A stretch of DNA of 64,000 nucleotides, taken from NCBI RefSeq assembly GCF_013314535.1, contig NZ_JABUAE010000014.1, forward strand, positions 1-64,000. The letters are read 5' to 3'. How positions within the stretch are numbered: position 1 is the first letter of the stretch; every line of letters begins with the position of its first letter. The stretch is from Bacillus sp. Xin1 (lineage in GTDB: Bacteria; Bacillota; Bacilli; Bacillales; Bacillaceae_G). Shown in pieces: positions 17,431 to 25,776 of this stretch. Made by a program: the position numbers and the translations under genes. The notes under the pieces are model-generated. The model worked only from the letters and a program-made list of their open reading frames with translations, ran no database searches and was not told where the DNA came from.

Positions 17431-17867
17431 ATACTGTTTCTCTCCTTGCTTATTTTAATAAGAATAAAGCAACAAATAATAATAAAAAGAAAGGCTATTA
17501 GAGCGAGAAATGGGATTGTAATAAATCCGAACCAATCTAAATAATCTCCTGTGCAAGGTATTCTCCCACATGATGTTCCGTTTTCAGATAAAAATGGGAT
17601 TTTTTGAAGGGAATAGTGATAGGCAGCTATACATGCGCCAATGATAGCGAGAACCAAACTATAAACCCCAATTCTATAATCTTTCCGTATAATAGCTGTT
17701 CCTAGTAAAAGAACGAGTGGATACATGAGAATACGTTGATACCAGCATAATGTGCAGGGCTCATATTTCATTATTTCAGACAGATACAAACTCCCGAGTG
17801 TTGCAATAAAAGAAACAGACCAGCTACTAAACAATATGTATTCTAGTTTTTTTTCTGTATTGTTCAT
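17427..17867 (-). CDS. bdbC: BdbC/DsbB-like disulfide formation protein
   Basis: A 146-residue four-helix membrane quinone-thiol oxidoreductase that reoxidises its thioredoxin-fold partner. The first redox pair is in CTLCWYQR (about 38-45), the second in the extracellular loop CGRIPCTGDYLDW (about 100-112), both typical of the DsbB/BdbC family. It overlaps the following thioredoxin-like gene by four bases. B. subtilis bdbC is paired with bdbD and bdbB with bdbA; this pair resembles them, but ortholog assignment needs an alignment. Confidence 0.9.
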   Translation of the reverse strand: MNNTEKKLEYILFSSWSVSFIATLGSLYLSEIMKYEPCTLCWYQRILMYPLVLLLGTAIIRKDYRIGVYSLVLAIIGACIAAYHYSLQKIPFLSENGTSCGRIPCTGDYLDWFGFITIPFLALIAFLFIIICCFILIKISKERNSI

Positions 17868-18291
17868 GACTTCAACCTTTCTTTTTTTAAGATGGAAATA
17901 ATGTAATAACGTCCTCTAAGAAAGTAGAATATAAAAAATAAATTTTAAAAATGATTAGCTCAAGAGTTATTATAAATTATGTTTTTGTTTTGTATATTGA
18001 GAAAATTTTGATTTCATAAAATCTTATAGAAGAATAAAGTAAATAAGATGAGATAAATTGAAAGTATGCATATCCTTTTTTATGGAGCTGCCTACGCTCA
18101 TCCAGTAAATATTTTAAAGTACCCTCAAAACGAAAAAATTTTCTTTACAGCTATTTATAAGAATTCAGCTTGTTTTGTTATTTAGGCGAGTCAATAGATT
18201 TATTAGTTTGATGGTAATGAGGTTGCTCCTTAAAAAGTCGAAAAAGATGTGTATATTCACATCTTTTACAATTCTATTTATCTTCTATACT
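17868..18291. other. AT-rich gap upstream of bdbC-like gene
   Basis: No supported gene. A 60-codon frame at 18175-18357 runs into the repeat element and has no RBS, so it is not called. The left end must contain the bdbC-like promoter. Confidence 0.5.
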
Positions 18292-18413
18292 TTTATCCCG
18301 CTATTCGCGGGTAGTAAGACTCTCATCTCAAAATTCGGCAAGAGCAAATGGGAGTGAGGGTGAATAGTCAGTGGGGTATGAAGAAATTCACACTGATTAA
18401 AGTTTCACGTTAT
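18292..18413 (+). repeat. bcr1-like repeat, internally shortened (122 bp)
   Basis: It starts TTTATCCCGC with a CCCGC-TATTC-GCGGG hairpin and ends AAAGTTTCAC-GTTAT like the 156-bp copies, but lacks about 35 interior bases. It lies upstream of the Gfo/Idh/MocA gene. Confidence 0.75.
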
Positions 18414-18506
18414 GTTTACCAATCTAAGAATGAGCAAATGGTTATGTAAATAAAATAAAACTTGCTATAATAAATATGAAATCGTTCTCATAGATGGAGG
18501 AATTAT

Positions 18507-19535
18507 ATGAAAAAAATAGGTGTAGGGATTGTAGGATTTGGATTTTCTAGTACAACATTTCACATCCCTTTATTACAAACGATAGATGAATTTGATATTC
18601 GTGCGATTGTATCTTCAAAAGAAGAGGTAGTGAAAGAAGCATTATCGACTGTACAAGTGGTTCGCACGATTGGAGAATTAGTAAAACGAGATGATATAGA
18701 CCTTGTAGTTATTACATCACCAAATACAACACATTTTCCATTTGTAAAAGAGGCTATTTTACATGGCAAACATGTTGTTGTAGAAAAACCTTTCGTTGTT
18801 TCAATTGAAGAGGGAGAAGAACTTATTAGATTGGCGAAAGAGCATAATGTTTTTGTTAGTGTGTATCATAATCGCCGATTTGATAATGACTTCTTAACAA
18901 TAAAGAAATTAATTGAGGAGAAACAAATTGGAAATGTGTATGCATATGAAGCGCACTTTGATCGTTTCCGTCCTCATGTACGCGATCGCTGGCGTGAAAA
19001 AAACTTACCGGGGTCAGGGATTTTATACGATCTAGGGTCGCATTTAATTGACCAAGCATTACGTTTATTCGGAAAACCAGATGCTATTAGTGCAGATGTA
19101 GTAAAGCAGCGACCTGGAGCAGAAACAGATGATTATTTTCATGTTGTGCTTCACTATGGATTTAAGCGTGTCATTTTACATAGCAGCAGTTATGTAAAAC
19201 ATGCAGGACCTCACTTTAGTGTTCATGGAGATAAAGGCTCGATTGTGAAATATGGTATGGATTCACAGGAAGAGCAATTAAAGCTTGGTATGAAGCCAGG
19301 TAGTGCAGGATATGGAGAAGATAGTGAAAGTAATTTTGCTATTTTAGAAACAGAAGATGAAGTGAAACGTATTCCAACAGAAGTGGGTTGCTATGAAATG
19401 TATTATAAAGGAATTCGAAATAGCATTGTAAGTGGAGCGCCAGTTCCTGTAACAGCAGAAGAAGGTTTACAAGTTATTCGTGTTATTCAAGCTGTTATTG
19501 AAAGTAGTGAAACAGGTAGGGTTATTTCATTATAA
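18507..19535 (+). CDS. Gfo/Idh/MocA-family NAD(P)-dependent oxidoreductase
   Basis: A 342-residue dehydrogenase of the glucose-fructose oxidoreductase / inositol dehydrogenase family. The N-terminal Rossmann domain shows GIVGFGFSSTTFH (about 7-19), then VVITSPNTTH and the family motif EKPFV (about 94-98). The C-terminal alpha/beta domain contains GSGILYDLGSHLIDQAL. Substrates in this family are sugars or polyols; none can be named here. The ATG follows ATGGAGGAA. It is flanked by the bcr1-like repeat upstream and a strong terminator downstream, so it is monocistronic. Confidence 0.92.
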   Translation: MKKIGVGIVGFGFSSTTFHIPLLQTIDEFDIRAIVSSKEEVVKEALSTVQVVRTIGELVKRDDIDLVVITSPNTTHFPFVKEAILHGKHVVVEKPFVVSIEEGEELIRLAKEHNVFVSVYHNRRFDNDFLTIKKLIEEKQIGNVYAYEAHFDRFRPHVRDRWREKNLPGSGILYDLGSHLIDQALRLFGKPDAISADVVKQRPGAETDDYFHVVLHYGFKRVILHSSSYVKHAGPHFSVHGDKGSIVKYGMDSQEEQLKLGMKPGSAGYGEDSESNFAILETEDEVKRIPTEVGCYEMYYKGIRNSIVSGAPVPVTAEEGLQVIRVIQAVIESSETGRVISL

Positions 19536-19537
19536 AT

Positions 19538-19567
19538 AAAAAAGACACGATTTCGTGTCTTTTTTTG
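19538..19567 (+). terminator. Terminator after oxidoreductase gene
   Basis: AAAAGACACGA pairs with TCGTGTCTTTT and continues into a T-run. Confidence 0.88.
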
Positions 19568-19619
19568 ATGAGTTTCGTGTTTGAAATATATAATGGATTT
19601 GTTTAGATAGAAACATTTT

Positions 19620-19802
19620 TTAATATTTGTTAAAAAAATTTTTAATTGCTTCAAGCTGTATATTATGACTACAGTGCTCACAAGTGTATTTTCCATTGCT
19701 ATTTTCTTTAAAGAGTTTGTATATTTTCGTTCCTTCATATGCTTTAAATATTTGTCTACAGCTCATACAAACCAATTCATAGAACAGTTTATCTTGTGAC
19801 AT
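19620..19802 (-). CDS. Small zinc-ribbon-like protein
   Basis: A 60-residue protein with two CXXC pairs, CMSC (about 12-15) and CEHC (about 41-44), spaced as in a zinc ribbon, and aromatic and Lys-rich flanks. The start has a good RBS (AAAGGGGAA, spacing five). It lies 27 bases after the TetR-family gene on the same strand, so the two may be cotranscribed. No family is recognised with certainty; DNA, RNA or protein binding are all possible. Confidence 0.65.
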   Translation of the reverse strand: MSQDKLFYELVCMSCRQIFKAYEGTKIYKLFKENSNGKYTCEHCSHNIQLEAIKNFFNKY

Positions 19803-19829
19803 GTAACATTCCCCTTTGATCTCAATAGC

Positions 19830-20456
19830 TCAATTCAAACTTTCTTTTTCATTTTTGTGAGTCGTATTGTCGGGATTAGAAAGTCCATAAAAAAACAACG
19901 TAACAATATCTTTTATATGTTTTTTACGATCTCCTTCTAAGAGTTGTGCCCCATAATCTTCACCTAACTTACTAAACATTTGAATGTATAATAGCATCAT
20001 TTCTTTTGAAAGGTTTGGATTAATTTCATTTTTATGCTGTGCGTTTTCTAATATCTCGAAAAACCAAGGAAGGACTGTCTCGCGTTGATAACGATATAGA
20101 AATTCATGGAGTTCTGGGTCTTTTTGAGTTGCTTGCAATAACATTTCAGGATGAAATAAACTGCCACTTTCCATCTTCCGTAGTATCATTTTATGCATCA
20201 TATCGTGAAATGGCATGTTTTCAGCTGCTATTTTTTGATAGTATTGGAATTCAGTTGTCGCAAATTCTTGAATAAGCTCTCTAAAAAGGGCGTCTTTACT
20301 CCCAAAATGGTTATAAATTGTCACCTGAGATACTTTAGCCTCTTTTGCAATATCCTCTATTTTTACTTCGTTAAATCCACGTTCTGAAAATAATAACAAC
20401 GCGGCATCTTTAATGGCTCGTTTTTTCTTTTCTTTTACTTTTTCAAACCCGTTCAA
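19830..20456 (-). CDS. TetR-family transcriptional regulator
   Basis: A 208-residue repressor. The N-terminal helix-turn-helix reads IKDAALLLFSERG, then VKIEDIAKEAKVSQVTIYNHFGSK (about 15-58), a textbook TetR domain; the rest is an all-helical ligand domain. The start is TTG at 20456 behind GAGGTGATT. A longer open frame upstream is hydrophobic low-complexity DNA translation and is not used. It is divergent from an ABC exporter pair, with two matching palindromes in the intergenic region, so it most likely represses that exporter and perhaps itself. Confidence 0.92.
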   Translation of the reverse strand: MNGFEKVKEKKKRAIKDAALLLFSERGFNEVKIEDIAKEAKVSQVTIYNHFGSKDALFRELIQEFATTEFQYYQKIAAENMPFHDMMHKMILRKMESGSLFHPEMLLQATQKDPELHEFLYRYQRETVLPWFFEILENAQHKNEINPNLSKEMMLLYIQMFSKLGEDYGAQLLEGDRKKHIKDIVTLFFYGLSNPDNTTHKNEKESLN

Positions 20457-20506
20457 TACAATCACCTCACTTAAAATATACAAGAAAATAAAAAGGAAAA
20501 CAATAA

Positions 20507-20538
20507 TTTTGAAATATACGCATATAAATATTTCAAAA
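20507..20538. promoter_or_regulatory. Operator 1 for TetR-family regulator
   Basis: A perfect inverted repeat, TTTTGAAATAT and ATATTTCAAAA, separated by 10 bases. The identical arms recur at 20575-20606, 68 bases away. It lies between the TetR-family gene and the -35 of the ABC promoter. Confidence 0.8.
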
Positions 20539-20543
20539 ATTTG

Positions 20544-20572
20544 TTGCCAATATGATTGGAGAGGAGTACAAT
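20544..20572 (+). promoter_or_regulatory. Promoter of the ABC exporter operon
   Basis: TTGCCA and TACAAT with 17-base spacing, placed exactly between the two operator palindromes. Repressor bound at both could block or loop the promoter. Confidence 0.7.
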
Positions 20573-20574
20573 AA

Positions 20575-20606
20575 TTTTGAAATATAAACAATTGAATATT
20601 TCAAAA
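20575..20606. promoter_or_regulatory. Operator 2 for TetR-family regulator
   Basis: The same arms (TTTTGAAATAT, ATATTTCAAAA, 10-base spacer) as operator 1, starting three bases after the -10 and ending just before the GAGGTGG RBS of the ABC gene. Confidence 0.8.
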
Positions 20607-20620
20607 AATGAGGTGGAATA

Positions 20621-21514
20621 ATGATTTCAGTCCAAAATGTCACAAAGCAGTTTTCGAATGGAAAAGGGTTATTTGATATTACTTTTCAAGTAAAAGAGGG
20701 GGAAGTTTTCGGTTACCTAGGACCAAATGGTGCGGGGAAATCAACGACGATTCGTAATTTAATGGGATTTATACAACCAACTGCTGGTCATGCCGAAATT
20801 TTTGGATTAGACTGCTGGAATGAGGCTGCGAAAATTCAAAGAGAAGTTGGTTATTTACCTGGCGAGATTTCTTTTATAGAAGGAATGAATGGATTAGAGT
20901 TTCTAAAGCTTATGCAAGGTATGAGAGGATTGAAAAATACAAAAAGACGTGATGAGCTCATTGAAAGATTACAATTTGATGTGAAAACACCGATTCGAAA
21001 AATGTCTAAAGGGATGAAACAAAAAGTAGGAATTGTAACTGCATTTATGCATGATCCTGAAGTGCTAATTTTGGATGAACCAACATCAGGATTAGATCCG
21101 CTCATGCAGCAAATATTTATAGATTTAATATTAGAGGAAAAACAAAAAGGAAAGACAATTCTCATGTCATCTCATATTTTTACAGAAATTGAACGGACAT
21201 GTGACCGGGTAGCTATTATTAAGGATGGTCGCCTTGTAACGGTAGAAAACATTCATGATTTACAGGGGATGAGAAGACAGGTAATGGACGTAACGGTTTC
21301 GTCACAAGAGGAAATACGTTCTTTACAAAAAGAAAATTTACAATTTGAAGCGATAAAGGGGAATACAGCGTCCGTTATTGTACAGGGGAATTATCAGGAA
21401 GTATTAAAAACACTTGCTCGGTATAATGTGAAAGTACTCCAAACGAGAGCAATGGATTTAGAACATTTATTTATGCATTATTATGATGCAAAGGAGGGTG
21501 TGAAACATGAATAA
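20621..21514 (+). CDS. ABC transporter ATP-binding protein
   Basis: A 297-residue nucleotide-binding subunit of an ABC-2-type exporter. Walker A is GPNGAGKST (about 35-43), the signature region is MSKGMKQK in place of LSGGQ, and Walker B is VLILDEPTSGLD (about 148-159), with the switch His in MSSHIF. The extra C-terminal domain (about 215-297) is common in drug-efflux ATPases. It overlaps the permease gene by eight bases. It is likely induced when the divergent TetR-family repressor binds its ligand; the cargo is unknown. Confidence 0.92.
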   Translation: MISVQNVTKQFSNGKGLFDITFQVKEGEVFGYLGPNGAGKSTTIRNLMGFIQPTAGHAEIFGLDCWNEAAKIQREVGYLPGEISFIEGMNGLEFLKLMQGMRGLKNTKRRDELIERLQFDVKTPIRKMSKGMKQKVGIVTAFMHDPEVLILDEPTSGLDPLMQQIFIDLILEEKQKGKTILMSSHIFTEIERTCDRVAIIKDGRLVTVENIHDLQGMRRQVMDVTVSSQEEIRSLQKENLQFEAIKGNTASVIVQGNYQEVLKTLARYNVKVLQTRAMDLEHLFMHYYDAKEGVKHE

Positions 21515-22313
21515 ACAGCTGTTTTTAGCTAGTTTTAAAGAAAACCAAAAAAGTATATGGAGTTATTCGATTGGTGCGGCTCTTTACTTGTGGTTATTAA
21601 TTTGGATATTCCCATCGCTCGTATCCGCGAAAGGGCTAAATGAAATGATAGATGCTATGCCAGATAGTGTGAAAAAGATTGTTGGTATGGAAAATTCGAT
21701 TCAAAATGTAAGTGATTTTTTAGCCGGCGAATACTATGGTATGTTGTTTCTCATTATATTGACAATTTTTAGTGTAACGGTAGCTACACATGTAATGGCT
21801 CGTTATGTAGATAAAGGAGCAATGGCTTACTTGTTGGCAACACCGGTATCGAGAGTGAAAATTGCAATCACACAAGGAGTAGTTCTTATTCTGGGATTAC
21901 TAATCATTATAATTGCGACGTATGGGGCAGGTGTATTAGGAGCAGAGTGGCTCTTGGAAGAAAACAATTTAAATCAAGAAGTATTCTTCAAAATGAATTT
22001 AGTTGGGGGACTGTTGTTTCTCGTAGTCAGTGCCTATTCATTTTTATTCTCTTGTATATGTAATGATGAAAGAAAGGCTCTTAGTCTTTCTGCTAGTATG
22101 ACAATTTTATTTTATTTACTAGATATGGTAGGGAAATTAAGCGATAAGCTAGAATGGATGAGAAATATATCATTATTTACGCTGTTTCGGCCAAAAGAAA
22201 TTGTGGCAGGGACATATAACATATGGCCGGTGAGTGTTGGGCTAACTTTTGGTGCGATTTGTATCTTTGCAGTAGCGATTGTGTTGTTTAAGAAAAGAGA
22301 TTTACCGTTATAG
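21507..22313 (+). CDS. ABC-2-type transporter permease
   Basis: A 268-residue membrane protein with six predicted spans. A large extracellular segment after the first span contains the NEMIDAMPDSVKKIVG region typical of ABC-2 permeases of the YhaP/NatB-like group. It partners the ATPase encoded just upstream by translational overlap. Two subunits of each would form the exporter. Followed by a short repeat and a terminator. Confidence 0.9.
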   Translation: MNKQLFLASFKENQKSIWSYSIGAALYLWLLIWIFPSLVSAKGLNEMIDAMPDSVKKIVGMENSIQNVSDFLAGEYYGMLFLIILTIFSVTVATHVMARYVDKGAMAYLLATPVSRVKIAITQGVVLILGLLIIIIATYGAGVLGAEWLLEENNLNQEVFFKMNLVGGLLFLVVSAYSFLFSCICNDERKALSLSASMTILFYLLDMVGKLSDKLEWMRNISLFTLFRPKEIVAGTYNIWPVSVGLTFGAICIFAVAIVLFKKRDLPL

Positions 22314-22326
22314 ATAAAGGGGTTCA

Positions 22327-22381
22327 TCCTCACTAATTATCAGCCCTCACCAATTGGGTTGCCCGCGAATAGCGGGATAAA
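22327..22381 (-). repeat. Short bcr1-like remnant (reverse orientation)
   Basis: Read on the minus strand it begins TTTATCCCGC, TATTCGCGGG as in the 18292 copy, then keeps only about 35 more bases. It shares this short form with 43404-43461. Confidence 0.55.
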
Positions 22382-22389
22382 TAGAGTTG

Positions 22390-22430
22390 AAAAGATAGTT
22401 AGTTCCTAAAGGAATTGACTATCTTTTTTT
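22390..22430 (+). terminator. Terminator after ABC permease gene
   Basis: AAAGATAGTTAGTTCC pairs with GGAATTGACTATCTTT (one mismatch) around TAAA, then a T-run. Confidence 0.85.
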
Positions 22431-22454
22431 ATTTCTAGAAAATTACAAAAAAAA

Positions 22455-22480
22455 TGAACCTTTTTCCTCACAAATCCGTC
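22455..22480 (+). promoter_or_regulatory. ECF-type autoregulatory promoter
   Basis: TGAACC, 16 bases, CGTC. This matches the -35/-10 pattern of Bacillus ECF sigma promoters (TGAAAC, 16 bases, CGTC) and lies about 50 bases before the ECF sigma gene. Confidence 0.75.
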
Positions 22481-22528
22481 TAATAAGTGTAAAGTTTTAT
22501 TGAGAGAAATAAAACAGGAGGATAAACA

Positions 22529-23062
22529 GTGAAAGTAATACCGTTATATAAAACGATAGTGAAGGAAGAGAGCGATGTTTCTTTAGCTAAAAAAGGCGAT
22601 CATGAAGCATTTGTCTCTTTAATACATACACAAAAAGTTCAACTCTATCGTATAGCTAAAGCAATGCTATATGATGAAAATGACGTAGAAGATGCGATAC
22701 AAACAACCATTCTAAAAGCTTATGAAAATATAAAAAATCTTAAAAGTGAAGAATTTTTCCAAACATGGTGCATTCGAATTCTGATTAATCAGTGTAATGG
22801 AATGATACGATCGCGAAAAAAGGTAATTGCAATAGAAGGAAATATTGATTGCATGATAGCATTTGATTCTTATGAAGATATAGATCTTCATAATGCAATT
22901 CAGTCTTTAACCGAAGAATTAAAAGCTGTAACAGTACTCTACTATTATGAAGATATGAATCAAGAAAATATTGCGGCATTATTAGAAATACCAAAAGGAA
23001 CGGTTAAATCGAGGTTGTCACGGGCGAGAGAACAACTGCAGAAACAATTAAAAATGGAGTAG
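22529..23062 (+). CDS. ECF-family RNA polymerase sigma factor
   Basis: A 177-residue extracytoplasmic-function sigma factor. Region 2 (about 28-95) contains KAMLYDENDVEDAIQTTILKAYENI, and region 4 (about 120-175) the helix-turn-helix MNQENIAALLEIPKGTVKSRLSRAR. Regions 1.1 and 3 are absent, as in all ECF sigmas. The start is GTG at 22529 after AGGAGG. An ECF-type promoter directly upstream indicates positive autoregulation. The next gene, a single-span membrane protein, is the likely anti-sigma factor. Confidence 0.93.
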   Translation: MKVIPLYKTIVKEESDVSLAKKGDHEAFVSLIHTQKVQLYRIAKAMLYDENDVEDAIQTTILKAYENIKNLKSEEFFQTWCIRILINQCNGMIRSRKKVIAIEGNIDCMIAFDSYEDIDLHNAIQSLTEELKAVTVLYYYEDMNQENIAALLEIPKGTVKSRLSRAREQLQKQLKME

Positions 23063-23072
23063 GAGGTGGGAT

Positions 23073-24074
23073 GTGTTGGATAAGGATGAATTGTTTGATG
23101 AAAAACTAAAAAAACGAATAGAACGAGAAAAGACGATGCTACCGGAGCATTTGAATCGGAAAATTAATGATACATTATATAATCTTCCGGTAAAAAAGAA
23201 GTCTTATAGAGTTCAAGTTATGGCTGTTAGTGCGGCAATAATGGTAATGTCAATCGTTTCTATGTTTGAATTTTCCATGCAAAGTTTTGCGCAAAAAGGT
23301 GGCGTATTTGAATATGTAACGAAAAAGGCATTTTCAGACTATGAAAACGAGGAAGAAACAAAACTTAACGTAAATTATCCTGAAAAAGAGAAAATTCATC
23401 AAAAAATGCTTGATTCAATTGATTATTTTAAAGATGTTACAGGGAAATTTGAAGAGTACTCTAGTTCATCTCGTCTCATTACTACTTATAAGTATGCAAT
23501 TGATACAAAAAATCAAAGAGGAATTTCTTCTAAAGAGGATCGTCAGTCAAAAAAAATGACGGTTTTATATAACAAAGGAAAAAAACAAGAATTTAATGAT
23601 AAAGATTATACATATAAAGAAGTGAACTGGAAGCCAGAATCTAAAAATAAAGAGTTACTAAAATTAACGCCTACTGAAAGAGCGTTTAATAAAATGGGAG
23701 AAAAAAAACGGTATGATGATGACTATGTTGGATTCGCTAAATATAGTATTCAATCGGAGTTTGCAGATTTGTTAATTAGATATAAAGATTGGGACTTTAA
23801 AGAAATAAAATATCTTGGATTAAATTGCTATAAAATAGAGGGCGTTATTAATATAGAGATGCCTTTAAGTACATCCGAGGACTTACGAGGGAAATTCGAA
23901 ATGATTGTAGAAAAAAATACAGGAATTATGTTGAACTTTCTTAGTTTTCATAATGGAATGATTCAATATTCTATTACTACAGAAAAGATACAAATAGATA
24001 AAGGAATTGATGAAAACATATTTCAAAAAGATGTTTCTTCATATGAAAAATTAAAAAACGCATTGAATAAATAG
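23073..24074 (+). CDS. Single-span membrane protein, probable anti-sigma factor
   Basis: A 333-residue protein with a charged cytoplasmic N-terminus (about 1-45), one membrane span (about 46-64) and a long extracytoplasmic part rich in Lys and Tyr. That topology and its place ten bases after an ECF sigma gene make it the likely anti-sigma factor. I do not see the HXXXCXXC zinc motif of the ZAS class, nor a clear RsiV-type lysozyme-binding domain, so its signal is unknown. The start is GTG 23073 behind AGGAGG; TTG at 23076 is an alternative. Confidence 0.75.
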   Translation: MLDKDELFDEKLKKRIEREKTMLPEHLNRKINDTLYNLPVKKKSYRVQVMAVSAAIMVMSIVSMFEFSMQSFAQKGGVFEYVTKKAFSDYENEEETKLNVNYPEKEKIHQKMLDSIDYFKDVTGKFEEYSSSSRLITTYKYAIDTKNQRGISSKEDRQSKKMTVLYNKGKKQEFNDKDYTYKEVNWKPESKNKELLKLTPTERAFNKMGEKKRYDDDYVGFAKYSIQSEFADLLIRYKDWDFKEIKYLGLNCYKIEGVINIEMPLSTSEDLRGKFEMIVEKNTGIMLNFLSFHNGMIQYSITTEKIQIDKGIDENIFQKDVSSYEKLKNALNK

Positions 24075-24135
24075 TGAGCTAGTTATTTTGCTAGTTTTTA
24101 ATTCGTCTTGAATAATATATATCGGGGGAAATAAT

Positions 24136-25185
24136 ATGGAGAAAAATTCACTTTCGCGTGAAAAAAAGAATAAGAAAAAATATAAAAAAAGAACAGTAGT
24201 AGGAATATTTGTAGGAATCTTGTTAGCTAGTGGGGTGGGATACGCTGCGTACTTATACAATAAAGCTTCAAATGCGGTGCAAAAAGCTTCTCTCAGTCTA
24301 GCACGTGGTGAGAAATCTGATTTGCGTGAGGAAGTTGTAAAGCCAATAACGAATAATGTTTCGTTGTTAATTATGGGGATTGATGAGAATGAGGAGCGTC
24401 AAAAAGAATATAATGGGGCATTTCATACAGACGCATTATTGCTAGCGACTTTTAATAAGGATGATAAGACAGTCAAGTTAATAAGTATACCACGTGATAC
24501 GTATACATATGTTCCAATTGAAAAGAAAAAAGATAAAATAACACATGCTTATGGCAGAGGTTTTGTGGAGAATGGAAAAGATGGAGGTCCACAAGCGTCT
24601 GTTGAAGCAGTAGAAAAACTATTACATGTACCGGTTGATTATTTTGTGAAATTCAATTTTAATTCATTTATCAAAATTGTCGATGATTTAGGTGGTATTG
24701 AAATAGATGTTCCAATTGAGTTTTCGGAGCAAAATAGTAAAGATGAACCTGATGCTATCCATTTGAAAAAAGGAATGCAAACATTAACAGGAGAAGAAGC
24801 GCTGGCTCTCGCAAGAACACGTCATATTGATAGTGATGCCATGAGGGGAAAGCGTCAGCAACTCGTCATTGAAGCGATATTAACAAAATTAAAAAGTGTA
24901 GGATCTGTTACGAAAATAGGAAAAATGATTGATGCTGTAGATGGTGATTTGAAGACAAACTTAGCCTTGGATGATATGCTGTCGTTTTATAAATATGGAT
25001 TAGATGTTTCAATTGAGAAAATTCAATTAGCTGGAGATGATTTATATTTGCCAAATGGTCCGAAAGGTGAACGTGTATATTATTATAATCCAGATACAAA
25101 GAGTTTAAGAGAACTTAGTAATACACTTCGAATACATCTGGGAGTAAGTAAGAAAAAAGTTGAAAAAGAAGAGGAAGAAGGTTAG
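24136..25185 (+). CDS. LytR-CpsA-Psr (LCP) family cell-wall glycopolymer transferase
   Basis: A 349-residue membrane protein: a very basic cytoplasmic N-terminus (about 1-17), one span (about 18-38), and an extracellular LCP domain starting with VSLLIMGIDENEE. Conserved LCP blocks are visible: DALLLATFNKDDKTVKLISIPRDTYT and LTGEEALALARTRHID, carrying the acidic and Arg residues that bind the polyprenyl-pyrophosphate substrate. LCP enzymes attach teichoic acids or capsule to peptidoglycan. It follows the sigma/anti-sigma pair with a weak hairpin between, so cotranscription is possible and would tie the ECF sigma to envelope stress. Confidence 0.9.
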   Translation: MEKNSLSREKKNKKKYKKRTVVGIFVGILLASGVGYAAYLYNKASNAVQKASLSLARGEKSDLREEVVKPITNNVSLLIMGIDENEERQKEYNGAFHTDALLLATFNKDDKTVKLISIPRDTYTYVPIEKKKDKITHAYGRGFVENGKDGGPQASVEAVEKLLHVPVDYFVKFNFNSFIKIVDDLGGIEIDVPIEFSEQNSKDEPDAIHLKKGMQTLTGEEALALARTRHIDSDAMRGKRQQLVIEAILTKLKSVGSVTKIGKMIDAVDGDLKTNLALDDMLSFYKYGLDVSIEKIQLAGDDLYLPNGPKGERVYYYNPDTKSLRELSNTLRIHLGVSKKKVEKEEEEG

Positions 25186-25203
25186 AGATAGGATGTGTTG
25201 ATT

Positions 25204-25234
25204 AAGTAGGGTTTTCATAAGCTCTGCTTTTTTG
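25204..25234 (+). terminator. Terminator after LCP gene
   Basis: AAGTAGGG pairs with CTCTGCTT (G-U pairs allowed), followed by T6. Confidence 0.65.
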
Positions 25235-25291
25235 TTTTGTATCACAAAAAATGACATGAAAATTTTTAGGTGGAGAGGGAGAGTTGTGTGT

Positions 25292-25423
25292 ATGCGTGTC
25301 ATTGTAAATTTAATTGGAAACGGTATTGCCACTGTAGTTGTTGCAAAAAGCGAAAATGAATTTAATGAAGAGAAGCATAAACAGATGTTATTTGAGATGC
25401 AGAAAGAAAAAATAGCCGGATAA
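25292..25423 (+). pseudogene. C-terminal remnant of a cation:dicarboxylate/glutamate symporter
   Basis: The 43-codon frame (RVIVNLIGNGIATVVVAKSE onward) closely resembles the extreme C-terminal helix and tail of the DAACS family (GltP/GltT/DctA), where NLxGNGxATxVVAK is a conserved block. A whole transporter has about 420 residues, so roughly nine tenths are missing. It begins at an internal ATG behind a purine-rich stretch and ends with its own terminator. The short product could still be made but cannot transport. Confidence 0.65.
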
Positions 25424-25449
25424 AAAGGTCAGTTTCTCTGGCCTTTTTT
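25422..25449 (+). terminator. Terminator after symporter remnant
   Basis: AAAAAGGTCAG pairs with CTGGCCTTTTT (one G-U pair). It is probably the original terminator of the lost transporter gene. The rest of the gap to 25776 is AT-rich and holds the oppA-1 promoter. Confidence 0.75.
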
Positions 25450-25648
25450 ATTTTGTTAAAAAAGGATTTGTTAAATTTATACACTATTTATGAACAATAA
25501 TTCGTAATGACTTTTCATTGAATCGTAATAAATGGAAGAATAGGGAGATATACGCTCTATTAGTCAGAAATTTCTGTAAAATAAAAAAAGAATGTTTATG
25601 AATGTTACTGTAATAAAATAATTTTTTTAAAATTTTTAATAATAATAC

Positions 25649-25731
25649 TTTACAAAAATTAAAAAATTAGTAGAATAATAAGTAATAGTAATCTTCTGAT
25701 AAATATATAAAGAAAAATAGAATTATCAGAA
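25649..25731 (+). promoter_or_regulatory. oppA-1 promoter and CTGATA palindrome
   Basis: TTTACA, 16 bases, TAGAAT is followed by an inverted repeat TTCTGATAA (25694-25702) and TTATCAGAA (25723-25731). The same promoter and palindrome type precede the other two oppA copies. The arms resemble half of the CodY consensus (AATTTTCWGAAAATT). Confidence 0.7.
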
Positions 25732-25776
25732 ATTTCTTAATCTAGAAACGTACAGGTAATTAGGGAGGGTACAAAA

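Noticed and set aside
18175-18357. A 60-codon frame before the oxidoreductase gene
   Set aside because: It runs into the bcr1-like repeat, has no RBS and has biased composition.
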